From Roseiarcus sp963782255 (GTDB lineage: Bacteria; Pseudomonadota; Alphaproteobacteria; Rhizobiales; Beijerinckiaceae), in contig CAWAIS010000001.1 in NCBI GenBank assembly GCA_963782255.1, positions 2,232,001-2,296,000 on the forward strand: a DNA stretch of 64,000 bases. Direction: 5' to 3'. This document shows, piece after piece, positions 7,538 through 18,487 of the stretch (positions within the stretch are counted from its first letter, which is position 1; every line of letters starts with the position of its first letter). Position numbers and translations under genes: made by a program. The notes beneath the pieces are model-generated. The model saw only the letters and a program-made list of their open reading frames with translations, was not told where the DNA came from and did not search any database.

Positions 7538-8845
7538 ATGTTGGACACCGCCGTCGCGACGCTTCTGAACGTCGACAAAGTGAGCCAATCCTTCATCACG
7601 GGCTCGGGCGAGACCCGCAAGCTTGTGCTCGATAACGTTTCGATGAGCCTCAAGGCCGGCGAGATCGTCGCTCTGCTCGGCCGGTCTGGCTGCGGCAAGT
7701 CCACGCTCCTGCGCATCATCTCAGGGCTCATTCCTCCCTCGCAGGGCACAGTGACGATTTCGGGCGCGCCGGTGACAGGCCCGGCCGAAGACGTGGCGAT
7801 GGTGTTTCAGAGTTTCGCGCTCTTCCCCTGGCTCGATGTGCTCGACAACGTCGAGATCGGCCCGCGCGCCAACGGCGTGCCGCTCGAGGAGACCCGCCAG
7901 CGCGCCTTGAAGGCGATCGACACCATCGGGCTCGACGGCTTCGAATCCGCCTATCCCAAAGAGCTCTCCGGCGGCATGCGCCAGCGCGTCGGCTTCGCCC
8001 GCGCTCTAGTCATGCAGCCGAAAATCCTCCTGATGGACGAACCTTTCTCGGCGCTCGACGTGCTCACCGCCGAAACTTTGCGCACGGACCTGCTCGATTT
8101 GTGGCAGGAGGGCCGCATGCCGATCAAGTCGATCCTGATGGTGACGCACAACATCGAGGAGGCGGTGCTGATGAGCGACCGCATCCTGGTGCTGTCGTCC
8201 AATCCCGGCCGGATCGCCTCGGAAATCCCGGTCACCATCCCGCAGCCGCGCGACCGGCTCGATCCGGACTTCCGGGCGCTCGTCGAAAAGATCTACGCGC
8301 TCATGACCCAGCGGCCCGAAAAGCCGACGGCGGCGCGCGAGCCCGCCGCAGCGGGTCTCGCCATGTCGCTGCCGAACGTGTCGACCAATTCGCTCGCCGG
8401 CATGCTCGAAGAGATCGCGGCCCCGCCCTACAACGGTAAGGCCGATCTGCCGCATCTCGCGGATTCGCTGGCGCTGGAAATCGACGACCTGTTCCCCCTC
8501 GGCGAAACCCTCCAGCTCCTGAGGCTCGCCGAATTCGAGGAGGGCGACATCAAGCTCACGCCGCTCGGCCAGCGCTTCGTCGACATGGACGTCGACCAGC
8601 GCAAGAAGGTCGTCGGCGAGCAGACCCTGGCCAACATTCCCCTGGCTTCCCATATCAAGCGGGTGCTCGACGAACGTCCGTCGCATCGCGCGCCGGCGAC
8701 CCGGTTCCGGGAGGAGCTCGAAGACTACATGTCCGAGGATTATGCCGATCGAACGCTGCGCACGGTCGTCAATCTCGGCCGCTATGGCGAGCTTTTTGCA
8801 TATGACGAGAACGCGCAGACGTTCAGCTACGAGAATCCGCAATAA
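7538..8845 (+). CDS. ABC transporter ATP-binding protein with C-terminal AAA-associated domain
   Basis: Residues about 10-240 are a NitT/TauT-type ABC ATPase. Walker A is GRSGCGKST, the signature is LSGGMRQRVGFARAL, and Walker B is ILLMDEPFSALD, with the switch His in MVTHNIEEA. Residues about 280-435 form an extra domain with winged-helix character, of the kind annotated as AAA-associated. It ends in a segment (RTVVNLGRYGELFAYDE) seen in ATPases paired with fused permeases. AAAGGA precedes the ATG. With the upstream permease it makes a complete membrane engine lacking a binding protein; the C-terminal domain may sense the substrate or a partner. Confidence 0.88.
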   Translation: MLDTAVATLLNVDKVSQSFITGSGETRKLVLDNVSMSLKAGEIVALLGRSGCGKSTLLRIISGLIPPSQGTVTISGAPVTGPAEDVAMVFQSFALFPWLDVLDNVEIGPRANGVPLEETRQRALKAIDTIGLDGFESAYPKELSGGMRQRVGFARALVMQPKILLMDEPFSALDVLTAETLRTDLLDLWQEGRMPIKSILMVTHNIEEAVLMSDRILVLSSNPGRIASEIPVTIPQPRDRLDPDFRALVEKIYALMTQRPEKPTAAREPAAAGLAMSLPNVSTNSLAGMLEEIAAPPYNGKADLPHLADSLALEIDDLFPLGETLQLLRLAEFEEGDIKLTPLGQRFVDMDVDQRKKVVGEQTLANIPLASHIKRVLDERPSHRAPATRFREELEDYMSEDYADRTLRTVVNLGRYGELFAYDENAQTFSYENPQ

Positions 8846-8946
8846 GCACGGGAACGCTGCTCCTTTGGTTTGACTTGTTGGGGCAGCCGCGCTGCGATAA
8901 CGATGTTGCAGCGCAATACTCGCCCTGAGCTCTCGGGAGATGCTCG

Positions 8947-10236
8947 ATGACCCAGACCTCCGCCACCATCACGGTCGGCGACAAGTCCGTACAGATGCCG
9001 ATCAAGCTCGGCACAATCGGCCCGGCGGTCGTGGACATCGGCAAGCTCTACGCGCAGACGGGCATGTTCACCTACGATCCTGGCTTCACGTCGACTGCGA
9101 GCACGGAATCGAAGATCACCTATATCGACGGCGACGCGGGGGTGCTGCTCTACCGCGGCTACCCGATCGATCAACTCGCCGAGCACGGCGATTTCCTCGA
9201 GACCTGCTATCTCCTGCTTTACGGGGAGCTGCCGACCGCCGCGCAGAAGGCCGACTTCGACTACCGCGTCACGCGCCACACGATGGTGCACGAGCAGATG
9301 ACGCGCTTCTTCAATGGCTTCCGGCGGGACGCGCATCCGATGTCGGTGATGGTGGCCTGCGTCGGCGCGCTTGCGGCGTTCTACCACGACTCGACCGACA
9401 TCAGCGATCCCTGGCAGCGCGAGGTCGCCTCGATCCGGATGATCGCCAAGATGCCGACTCTGGCGGCGATGGCGTTTAAATACGCCATTGGACAACCGTT
9501 CGTATATCCCAAGAACGACCTCGACTATTGCGCGAATTTCCTGCGGATGTGCTTTTCGGTGCCATGCGAGGACTACAAGGTCAATCCCGTGCTCTCGCGC
9601 GCGCTCGACCGGATCTTCATCCTGCACGCGGACCACGAGCAGAACGCGTCCACCTCAACCGTGCGCCTGGCCGGATCGTCGGGCGCCAATCCCTTCGCCT
9701 GCATCGCGGCGGGCATCGCCTGCCTGTGGGGCCCGGCGCATGGCGGCGCCAACGAGGCGGCGCTCAAGATGCTGGGCGACATCGGCCGGGTCGAGAACAT
9801 TCCGAAGTTCATCGCCAGGGCCAAGGACAAGAACGACTCGTTCCGCCTGATGGGCTTCGGCCATCGCGTCTACAAGAACTACGATCCACGCGCCAAGATC
9901 ATGCAGAAGACCGCGCATGACGTTCTCAACGAGCTCGGCATCAAGGACGATCCGCTCCTCGACGTCGCCATGGAGCTTGAGCACATCGCGCTCTCCGACG
10001 ACTATTTCATTGAAAAGAAGCTCTATCCGAACATCGACTTCTACTCGGGCATCACGCTGAAGGCGATGGGTTTCCCGGTCGCAATGTTCACCGTCTTGTT
10101 CGCGGTCGCGCGCACGGTCGGCTGGATCGCCCAGTGGAAAGAGATGATCGACGATCCCGAGCAGAAGATCGGCCGTCCACGCCAGCTCTACACGGGCGCG
10201 AAACAGCGCGAGTACAAGCCGGTCGGCAACCGCTGA
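8947..10236 (+). CDS. gltA: Citrate synthase (type II, hexameric form)
   Basis: The enzyme condenses acetyl-CoA and oxaloacetate into citrate, entering the TCA cycle. The length of 429 residues is typical of Gram-negative type II enzymes. Catalytic residues fit: His265 in GPAHGGANE, His306 in GFGHRVYKNYDPRA, and Asp364 in NIDFYSG. The segment HADHEQNAST (about 227-236) is the family hallmark. GGGAG precedes the ATG. It stands alone between the ABC transporter and the glycerate pathway genes, all on the plus strand. Confidence 0.97.
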   Translation: MTQTSATITVGDKSVQMPIKLGTIGPAVVDIGKLYAQTGMFTYDPGFTSTASTESKITYIDGDAGVLLYRGYPIDQLAEHGDFLETCYLLLYGELPTAAQKADFDYRVTRHTMVHEQMTRFFNGFRRDAHPMSVMVACVGALAAFYHDSTDISDPWQREVASIRMIAKMPTLAAMAFKYAIGQPFVYPKNDLDYCANFLRMCFSVPCEDYKVNPVLSRALDRIFILHADHEQNASTSTVRLAGSSGANPFACIAAGIACLWGPAHGGANEAALKMLGDIGRVENIPKFIARAKDKNDSFRLMGFGHRVYKNYDPRAKIMQKTAHDVLNELGIKDDPLLDVAMELEHIALSDDYFIEKKLYPNIDFYSGITLKAMGFPVAMFTVLFAVARTVGWIAQWKEMIDDPEQKIGRPRQLYTGAKQREYKPVGNR

Positions 10237-10317
10237 TCCGCGGATCATTTCCGGGGTTGGTGGCCTGAAGATTGGAAAGGCCGCACACGAGCTTCCTGCG
10301 CGTGGGACGAGACGACG

Positions 10318-10482
10318 TCACCGCCTCGCCGAACTGGCCCCCATCTCGGCGGAGATCGCCTGTGACGTCTTGAGCACGTTCCTCGCCGATCCCTGCCGTC
10401 GGGCCTGACGCCGAGGCCGCGCCGATGCAGTCGCCGGTTTCATCGAAAATCGGCGCCGCGATGCCGATGAGCAGGGGATAAA
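10318..10482 (-). pseudogene. IclR-family regulator, C-terminal remnant with frameshift
   Basis: On the minus strand one frame reads YPLLIGIAAPIFDETGD and then CIGAASASGP, the conserved effector-domain core of IclR proteins (IAAP.FD..G....A.S.SGP). About 15 codons later the homologous frame changes to VLKTSQAISAEMGASSARR and a stop at 10318, the usual IclR C-terminal helix. No DNA-binding domain remains upstream; gcl begins there in the opposite direction. IclR proteins such as AllR commonly control gcl operons, so this may be the lost local regulator. Confidence 0.55.
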
Positions 10483-10491
10483 AAGCCGATC

Positions 10492-10552
10492 TTTCCGTAT
10501 TGGGGAAAAGCGACCTGAGTGCGTCGTCGCCATGCTATCTTCCATTCGGAAG
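10492..10552 (+). promoter_or_regulatory. Candidate IclR-type operators upstream of gcl
   Basis: TTTCC (10492-10496) and GGAAA (10504-10508) are inverted with a 7-bp spacer. CTTCC (10539-10543) and GGAAG (10548-10552) are inverted with a 4-bp spacer, 23 bp before the gcl ATG. Operators with TTCC/GGAA-like half-sites are used by several IclR regulators. The role is inferred. Confidence 0.35.
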
Positions 10553-10574
10553 CGAAGCCGCATGGGAGGACCAG

Positions 10575-12413
<1,839 letters not shown>

Positions 12414-12453
12414 ATGTGGGCGATAATCCCAAAGGAATCCACAAGGAGGTTCC

Positions 12454-13353
12454 ATGAGCAACATCGGATTTATTGGCCTCGGCATCATGGGGCGACCGAT
12501 GGCCGGGCATCTTCTTGCCGGCGGGCACAAGCTCTTCGTCCACAGCCGCCGCGAACCCCCGAAGGAGCTTACGGACAAGGGCGCTGTCGCCGTTGCGAAC
12601 GGCCGTGACGTTGCGCTGAACTCCGACGTGATCATCACCATGGTGCCCGACACGCCGGACGTGGAGGCCGTTCTCTTCGGTCCCGGCGGCGTCGCCGAGG
12701 GGCTCACGCCCGGCAAGATCGTCGTCGACATGAGCAGCGTCTCGCCGATCGCGACGAGGGATTTCGCGAAGAGGATCAACACGCTCGGCTGCGATTACCT
12801 CGACGCGCCGGTCTCCGGCGGCGACGTCGGCGCCAAGGCCGCGAGCCTCACCATCATGGTCGGCGGTCCTGAGGCGGCGTTCGAAAAGGTGAAGCCGATC
12901 TTCGGGCTGATGGGCAAGAACATCACGCTGGTCGGCGGCAATGGCGACGGGCAGACCACCAAGGTCGCCAACCAGATCATCGTCGCGCTGACCATCGAGG
13001 CGGTCGGGGAAGCGCTGCTGTTCGCCTCCAAGGCCGGCGCCGATCCGGCTCGGGTCCGTCAGGCGCTGATGGGCGGCTTCGCAAATTCTCGCATTCTCGA
13101 GGTGCATGGCGAGCGGATGGTGAAGCGCAATTTTGCGCCCGGCTTCCGCATCGCATTGCACCAGAAGGACCTAAATCTTGCCCTGCAGGGCGCGCGGAGC
13201 CTAGGGGTCAGTCTGCCCAACACGGCGACGTGCCAGGAGCTGTTCAACGCGGCGGTCGCCGACGGCGGCGCCGCCTGGGACCACTCGCGGATGGTGCGGG
13301 TGCTGGAGCGGCTGGCCTGTCACGAGATCGGCCAGGCGAACGCTTCCGCATGA
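12454..13353 (+). CDS. glxR: 2-hydroxy-3-oxopropionate (tartronate semialdehyde) reductase
   Basis: A member of the beta-hydroxyacid dehydrogenase family that reduces tartronate semialdehyde to D-glycerate with NAD(P)H. The Rossmann motif GFIGLGIMGRPMAGHL opens the 299-residue protein. The substrate loop DAPVSGGDVGA lies near residue 118 and the catalytic Lys170 in GQTTKVANQI. A very strong AAGGAGG precedes the ATG. It starts 40 bp after gcl and precedes a glycerate kinase, so the three genes probably form one operon. Confidence 0.95.
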   Translation: MSNIGFIGLGIMGRPMAGHLLAGGHKLFVHSRREPPKELTDKGAVAVANGRDVALNSDVIITMVPDTPDVEAVLFGPGGVAEGLTPGKIVVDMSSVSPIATRDFAKRINTLGCDYLDAPVSGGDVGAKAASLTIMVGGPEAAFEKVKPIFGLMGKNITLVGGNGDGQTTKVANQIIVALTIEAVGEALLFASKAGADPARVRQALMGGFANSRILEVHGERMVKRNFAPGFRIALHQKDLNLALQGARSLGVSLPNTATCQELFNAAVADGGAAWDHSRMVRVLERLACHEIGQANASA

Positions 13354-13462
13354 CAGGGAAGGCGATCGCGGAGGCGCTGCGGCGGCTTCGCCTTGCAACC
13401 TCAAGATTCCGAACTTTCGCGCGATGAGCCACGGAGGTCGCTTGAGGGAGGAGACTGGCGCT

Positions 13463-14734
13463 ATGAGCGAGCATGCATTGCTGCGGCGGATGTTCGAGGC
13501 GGCAGTGAAGGCCGCCGCGGCGGATGTCGTCGTGCCGCTAAACCTGCCTCCGCCGCCGGCCGGCCGCACGGTCGTCGTCGGCGCCGGCAAGGCGGCGGCG
13601 GCGATGGCTCGCGCGGTCGACGCGCACTGGCCTATCGACCGGCCGCTTAGCGGTCTCGTTGTCACGCGCTACGGCCACGGCGTCGGGCCGATTGCGCGCA
13701 TCGAGGTGGTCGAGGCGAGCCATCCGGTCCCCGATGCTGCGGGCTTGGCGGCTGCGGCCCGCATCCTCGATCTGGTGCGGGGCCTCGCTCCCGAAGATCT
13801 CGTGCTCTGCCTGATTTCCGGGGGCGGGTCGGCGCTGCTCTCTCTGCCCGCGCCGGGAATCGAACTCGCGGACAAGCAGGCTGTGAACCGCGCGCTCTTG
13901 CGCAGCGGCGCCGGCATCCACGACATCAATTGCGTCCGCAAGCACCTATCCGCAATCAAGGGCGGCCGTCTCGCCGCCGCCGCGGCCCCGGCTGAGGTGG
14001 TCTCGCTGGTGATTTCCGACGTGCCCGGCGACGATCCGTCGGTCATCGCATCCGGCCCGACCGTCCCCGACGCCACGACGCTCGCGGACGCAAGAGCGGT
14101 TCTGGAGCGCTTTGCAATCGCGCCGCCCCCGTCGGTGCAAGCGAGGCTGGCCGACCCCGCCGCCGAGACGCCGAAGCCCGGCGATCGGATCTTCACCCAT
14201 ACGCTGACGCGCATCGTCGCCGCGCCGCAAGCCTCGCTGGAGGCCGCGGCCGAGGTCGCCCACAAGGCCGGAGTGAAGCCTCTGATCCTGGGCGATGCGA
14301 TCGAGGGCGAGGCGGCCGAGGTCGGACGCGTCATGGGCGGGATCGCCCGGCAGGTCGCCGTCCACCGCGAGCCCGCGCCGCCGCCCTGCGTGTTGATCTC
14401 CGGCGGCGAGACGACGGTGACCGTGCGAGGTCATGGATGCGGCGGGCGCAATGTCGAGTTCCTGCTCGCGCTGGCCATCGAACTGAACGGATTGCCGAAC
14501 GTATACGCGCTGGCCGCAGACACCGACGGCGTTGACGGGGCAGAAGAGGTCGCCGGCGCCGTGATTGGGCCGGACACGCTCGCCCGCGCCGCCGCGCTCG
14601 GCGTCAACGCGCGTGCGCGCCTCGCCGACAACGATGGACATGGCTTCTTCGCCGCGTTGGGCGATCAGGTCATCACTGGCCCGACCCTGACGAACGTCAA
14701 CGACTTCCGCGCCATCTTGATCAACCCCACATAG
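13463..14734 (+). CDS. Glycerate 2-kinase (MOFRL/GckA-TtuD family)
   Basis: The 423-residue enzyme phosphorylates D-glycerate, giving 2-phosphoglycerate for glycolysis or the serine cycle. Motifs of the family are VVGAGKAAAAMARAV near residue 35, CLISGGGSALL near residue 120, KHLSAIKGG, and the C-terminal MOFRL segment GGRNVEFLLALA with AADTDGVDG. ATG 13463 follows GGAGGAG by 9 bp; the frame is open upstream but without family similarity. In this context it completes gcl-glxR. In serine-cycle methylotrophs glycerate 2-kinase is the gckA product, but the pairing with gcl here suggests glyoxylate salvage. Confidence 0.93.
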   Translation: MSEHALLRRMFEAAVKAAAADVVVPLNLPPPPAGRTVVVGAGKAAAAMARAVDAHWPIDRPLSGLVVTRYGHGVGPIARIEVVEASHPVPDAAGLAAAARILDLVRGLAPEDLVLCLISGGGSALLSLPAPGIELADKQAVNRALLRSGAGIHDINCVRKHLSAIKGGRLAAAAAPAEVVSLVISDVPGDDPSVIASGPTVPDATTLADARAVLERFAIAPPPSVQARLADPAAETPKPGDRIFTHTLTRIVAAPQASLEAAAEVAHKAGVKPLILGDAIEGEAAEVGRVMGGIARQVAVHREPAPPPCVLISGGETTVTVRGHGCGGRNVEFLLALAIELNGLPNVYALAADTDGVDGAEEVAGAVIGPDTLARAAALGVNARARLADNDGHGFFAALGDQVITGPTLTNVNDFRAILINPT

Positions 14735-14820
14735 CGGAGGCGGCCGCAGTGGCGCGTCGTTGCGCCGAAGAAACGTCTGGTTGACAGACTTTCGTTTTCG
14801 CCGCACCTGGACGCGCTGAT

Positions 14821-15831
14821 TTGAGACAACGGAAAATGGTTCCAGGCCAAGAGTTTAGATTTTCCGTGGCCCCGATGATGGACTGGACCGACCGCCGCTG
14901 CCGGGCGTTCCATCGCCTGATGACGCGCCGGGCGCGGCTCTACACCGAGATGGTGACGGCGGACGCAGTCGTGTTCGGACCACGCGAGCGCCTGATCGGC
15001 TTCGACGCCGCCGAGCATCCGGTCGCGCTGCAACTCGGCGGATCGGAGCCGAAGCGGCTCACCGAAGCCGCGCGCATCGGCGCCGATTTCGGTTACGACG
15101 AGATCAACCTCAACTGCGGCTGCCCGTCCGACCGGGTGCAAAGCGGCCGATTCGGCGCCTGCCTCATGCGCGAGCCAACGCTGATCGGCGAATGCGTCGC
15201 GGCCATGGCTGGCGCGGTCGCTATCCCGGTCACGGTCAAGTGCCGCATCGGCGTCGACGAGCAGGAGCCGCGCGAGGCCTTGAACGCCGTCGCCGACGCC
15301 GTGAAGGCGGCGGGGGCCGCGGCGCTGATCGTCCATGCGCGCAAAGCCTGGCTCGAGGGCTTGAGCCCGAAAGACAACCGCACCGTCCCGCCGCTAGACC
15401 ATGCCCTCGTCTATGAACTGAAGCGCGCTCATGCCGACTGGCCGATTGTCATCAACGGCGGAATTGAGGGCCTCGCCGAGGCGGAGGCGCATCTTGCCCA
15501 TGTCGACGGCGTCATGCTCGGCCGCGCCGCCTATCAGACCCCCGAATTGCTGCTCGCGGTTGATCCAACGATCTTCGGCGAGCCCGCGCCGTTCGCCGAC
15601 GCGCTTGAGGCGCTCGAAGCGTTCATGCCGACGATCGAACGGGGCCTCGCTCGAGGCGAGCGGCTGCACGACTTCACCCGCCATCTCCTCGGCCTGTTCG
15701 CGGGACGGCCGGGCGCGCGGGCCTACCGCCGCACGCTCGCCGAGGCCGTCCGCCCGGAGGCCGGGCTTGAGACGCTCCGCGCCGCGGTCGCGATGATCGG
15801 CCGCGACGGGGCCTTGCAGGCGGCGGAGTGA
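14821..15831 (+). CDS. dusA: tRNA-dihydrouridine synthase A
   Basis: DusA is an FMN enzyme that reduces U20/U20a in the tRNA D-loop. The N-terminal SVAPMMDWTDRRCR binds FMN, and INLNCGCPSDRVQSGRFGACLM carries the catalytic Cys (second Cys of NCGC). HARKAWLEGLSPK and NGGI are also diagnostic. The 336-residue version starts at TTG 14821; ATG 14836 in frame would give 331 residues and fits the family start equally well. It stands alone before the IS zone; its 3' end marks the left edge of the mobile region. Confidence 0.95.
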   Translation: MRQRKMVPGQEFRFSVAPMMDWTDRRCRAFHRLMTRRARLYTEMVTADAVVFGPRERLIGFDAAEHPVALQLGGSEPKRLTEAARIGADFGYDEINLNCGCPSDRVQSGRFGACLMREPTLIGECVAAMAGAVAIPVTVKCRIGVDEQEPREALNAVADAVKAAGAAALIVHARKAWLEGLSPKDNRTVPPLDHALVYELKRAHADWPIVINGGIEGLAEAEAHLAHVDGVMLGRAAYQTPELLLAVDPTIFGEPAPFADALEALEAFMPTIERGLARGERLHDFTRHLLGLFAGRPGARAYRRTLAEAVRPEAGLETLRAAVAMIGRDGALQAAE

Positions 15832-15893
15832 CCCGGGGCGGATCGCCGCGCCGCGCCCAAGCCCCATGAGACGGGCGTACTTTAAGAGCGCGC

Positions 15894-17438
15894 CTAGCAG
15901 CCTGTCGGACTTAACGCCGCGCCTGCGGGCACGCTAAAATCTAACGTTGATTCGCGCAGGGCGGCGGGCTTTTTTTGATGACCGATTTCCGGACGATCGA
16001 TCGGCAGACGGGATATCTGCTGCCGCCTTCGGTGGACGAGTGGCTTCCGGAGAAGCATTTGGCGCGGTTCATCGTCGAAGTGATCGACGGTCTCGACTTG
16101 GGGCGGATGAGCGGGGCTTATCGAGGCTCGGGTTCGGCTTCGTATCATCCCCGGATGTTGCTGGGCCTGTTGGTTTACGGGTACGCGACGGGGGCGTTCT
16201 CCAGCCGGAAGCTGGAGCGGGCGACCTACGACTCGGTGGCGTTTCGGTTCATTGCGGCCAACGATCATCCCGACCACGACACGATCGCCGCGTTCCGGCG
16301 GCGGTTCTTGAAGGACATCGAGAAGCTGTTCGTCGAGGTTCTTCGGCTGGCGCGCGAGATGGGCGTTTTGCAGATGGGCGCGATCGGGCTGGACGGGACG
16401 AAGATCCACGCCAACGCCAGCCGGCACAGCGCGCTTTCCTATGAGTATGCGGGCAAGATCGAAGCGCAACTGAAGGCCGAAGTCGCCGATCTGCTGGCCA
16501 AGGCCGAGGCGGCGGACGCGGCCGACGTTCCCGACGGGATGTCGATCCCCGACGAACTGGCGCGGCGCGAGGAGCGCCTGCGCAAGATCGCTGAGGCGCG
16601 CGCGACGATCGAGGGGCGCGCCAGGGAGCGGCACGCGCGCGGAGAAGGCGGAGCACGACGCCAGGATGGCCGCGCGCGAGGCCTGGACCGCCGAGACCGG
16701 CAAGAAGCCCAGGGGCAAACCGCCGGCGCCGCCGACCGAAGGGCCGCTGCCGACCGATCAGGTCAATCTGACGGACGCGGCGTCGCGCATCATGCCGGCA
16801 GCCGGTGGCGGCTTCGAGCAGGGCTACGACGCGCAGGCGGCGGTCGCGGCCAGGAGCCTCCTGGTGGTGGCGGTCGACGTGGTCCAGGCGCCCAACGACA
16901 AGAACCAGGTCGAACCGATGCTGGAGAAGATCGGCGCGCTGCCCGAAGGCTTGGGCAAGGTCGACCATCTGCTGGCCGACACCGGCTATTTCAGCGCGGG
17001 CAACGTGGCCGCCTGCGAAAAGGCGGGTGTCGAGCCGGCGATCGTGATCGGCCGTCAGCCCCATCACCCGCCGCTGAGCGAGCGCTTCGCGAAGGCCCCG
17101 GCCGCGCCGGACGACCCGACGCCGGTCGAGGCGATGGCGCATCGGCTGAAGACGCCTGAGGGCCGGGCGCTCTACTCCTTGCGCAAGCAGACCCCGGAGC
17201 CGGTGTTCGGCATCATCAAATCCGCGCTCGGATTCCGTCCGTTCTCCCTGCGCGGGCTCGAAAACGTGCACGGCGAGTGGAGCCTCGTGACCATGGCCTG
17301 GAATTTGAAGCGGATGTTCGTCCTCAACCCCGCCTGTTGAGGGCGGGGCGCCTCCCGGCGCACAAACTGTCCAATCCATCGCGATCCGAAAAACCCGTCC
17401 GACAACCACTCGCAAAACTCAGTCCGACAGGCTGCTAG
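15894..17438 (+). mobile_element. IS1182-family insertion sequence (inactivated)
   Basis: Perfect 18-bp terminal inverted repeats are visible: CTAGCAGCCTGTCGGACT at 15894-15911 and its reverse complement at 17421-17438. If the outer CTAG is target DNA, the true repeats are the inner 14 bp with a 4-bp CTAG duplication; the two readings cannot be separated here. The single transposase gene inside is frameshifted, so the copy is probably dead unless supplied in trans. Its right end abuts the next IS. Confidence 0.88.
15978..17340 (+). pseudogene. IS1182-family transposase, frameshifted
   Basis: The N-terminal part (from MTDFRTIDRQTGYLLPPSVD) has the DUF772-like domain and a DDE-type Asp in IGLDGTKIHANASRHSALSY. 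It reads well to about 16635. There an extra G in GCGCGCGGAGAAGG moves the frame. Removing it restores REKAEHDARMAAREAWTAET and the rest of the transposase to the stop at 17340, including DTGYFSAGN and the C-terminal VFGIIKSALGFRPFSLRGLE. The insertion is a single base, so it could be natural decay or a sequence error. Confidence 0.85.
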
Positions 17439-18487
17439 CTAGCTGTGAGCTTTCAGGAGGTTGTCCATTCGGTTTTGGCCGTGAAGGCTGATGTCGCCAA
17501 AACCTCAGTGATTCGCGGGGGACCGAATGGACACGCACAAGAATGCGCCTTTGACGCCGAAAGGTCGAGAGATGATGGTTCGCGCCGTGTTGGACTGCGG
17601 GCTGTCCAAAGCGGCCGCCGCGCGCCAGTTCAACACCACGCCCAAGACTGTCGCGAAATGGGTCCGGCGCTTCCGCGCCGAAGGCGTCGACGGTTTGCAC
17701 GACCGCTCGTCAAGGCCCCTTTCATCGCCAAGCCAAACGCCGCCGGCCACATGCGCGGCGGTCGAGGCTTTGCGCAGGCAGCGCCATCCTGGCAAGCAGA
17801 TCGCCGCCGAGGTCGGCGTTTCGGCGGCGACGGTCAGCCGGATCCTGCGGCGGCTCGGGCTTAACCGGCTCTCGTCCCTGGAGCCGGCCGAGCCGATCCG
17901 GCGCTATGAGCGCGCGACGCCTGGCGAGCTCATCCATATCGATATCAAGAAACTCGGCCGGATCGGCTCGGTGGGACACCGGATCACGGGGCGGCGAACA
18001 GGCGCGGTCAACCGCCACCTCGGCATTGGCTGGGAGTTTGTCCACGTCTGCATCGACGATGCATCCCGCATCGCCTTTAGTCAGGTCATGAAGGACGAAA
18101 GAAAATCCAGCGCAATCGCCTTCCTTGCGGCGGCGGTGGCCCATTACGCAAGCCTCGGCGTCAAGGTCGAGCGCGTCATGACTGACAACGGATCGTGCTA
18201 TCGCTCGCGAGCCTTCGCGCAGGCGTGCAAGAAGCTTGGCCTCAAGCACATCAGAACCAAGCCTTACACGCCCAAAACGAACGGAAAGGCCGAACGCTTC
18301 ATCCAGACCAGCCTACGGGAATGGGCCTATGCGCAGGCCTACAACAGCTCAGACGAACGCACCGCCGAGCTGCCCCGATGGCTCCATCGATACAATTGGC
18401 ATAGACCCCATGGCAGCCTGGACGCCAAGCCCCCCATCAGCCGACTTGCCCTTTCCAAGGACAACCTGTTGAGGCTCCACAGCTAGC
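17438..18487 (+). mobile_element. IS481-family insertion sequence with 6-bp target duplication
   Basis: The element proper spans 17444-18481. Its ends TGTGAGC...AGGTTGTCC and the inverse GCTCC-ACA form imperfect terminal inverted repeats with GTTGTCC in common. The hexamer GCTAGC flanks both sides (17438-17443 and 18482-18487). IS481 elements prefer CTAG targets. The chosen CTAG is the very end of the neighbouring IS1182 element, so this insertion is the later event. Confidence 0.85.
17527..18486 (+). CDS. IS481-family transposase (intact)
   Basis: The 319-residue protein has two N-terminal helix-turn-helix units (CGLSKAAAARQFNTTPKTVAKWVRRF and GVSAATVSRILRRLGL) and a retroviral-type DDE integrase core. 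The core residues are Asp in HIDIKKLGRI, Asp in MTDNGSCYRS, and Glu in NGKAERFIQT. All are present, so it may be active. The last sense codon (AGC) and the stop (TAG, 18484-18486) lie at and beyond the element end, in the target-derived GCTAGC. Confidence 0.93.
   Translation: MDTHKNAPLTPKGREMMVRAVLDCGLSKAAAARQFNTTPKTVAKWVRRFRAEGVDGLHDRSSRPLSSPSQTPPATCAAVEALRRQRHPGKQIAAEVGVSAATVSRILRRLGLNRLSSLEPAEPIRRYERATPGELIHIDIKKLGRIGSVGHRITGRRTGAVNRHLGIGWEFVHVCIDDASRIAFSQVMKDERKSSAIAFLAAAVAHYASLGVKVERVMTDNGSCYRSRAFAQACKKLGLKHIRTKPYTPKTNGKAERFIQTSLREWAYAQAYNSSDERTAELPRWLHRYNWHRPHGSLDAKPPISRLALSKDNLLRLHS

Larger units (their letters stand above)
10237..10574. other. gltA-gcl intergenic region with regulator remnant and candidate operators
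   Basis: The region holds an IclR-like remnant on the minus strand (10318-10482) and two TTCC/GGAA inverted repeats (10492-10508 and 10539-10552) ahead of gcl. No intact gene is present. Confidence 0.6.

Noticed and set aside
15894..17438. Programmed frameshift in the IS1182 transposase
   Set aside because: No slippery heptamer with a downstream structure was seen at 16635; a simple inserted G explains it better.
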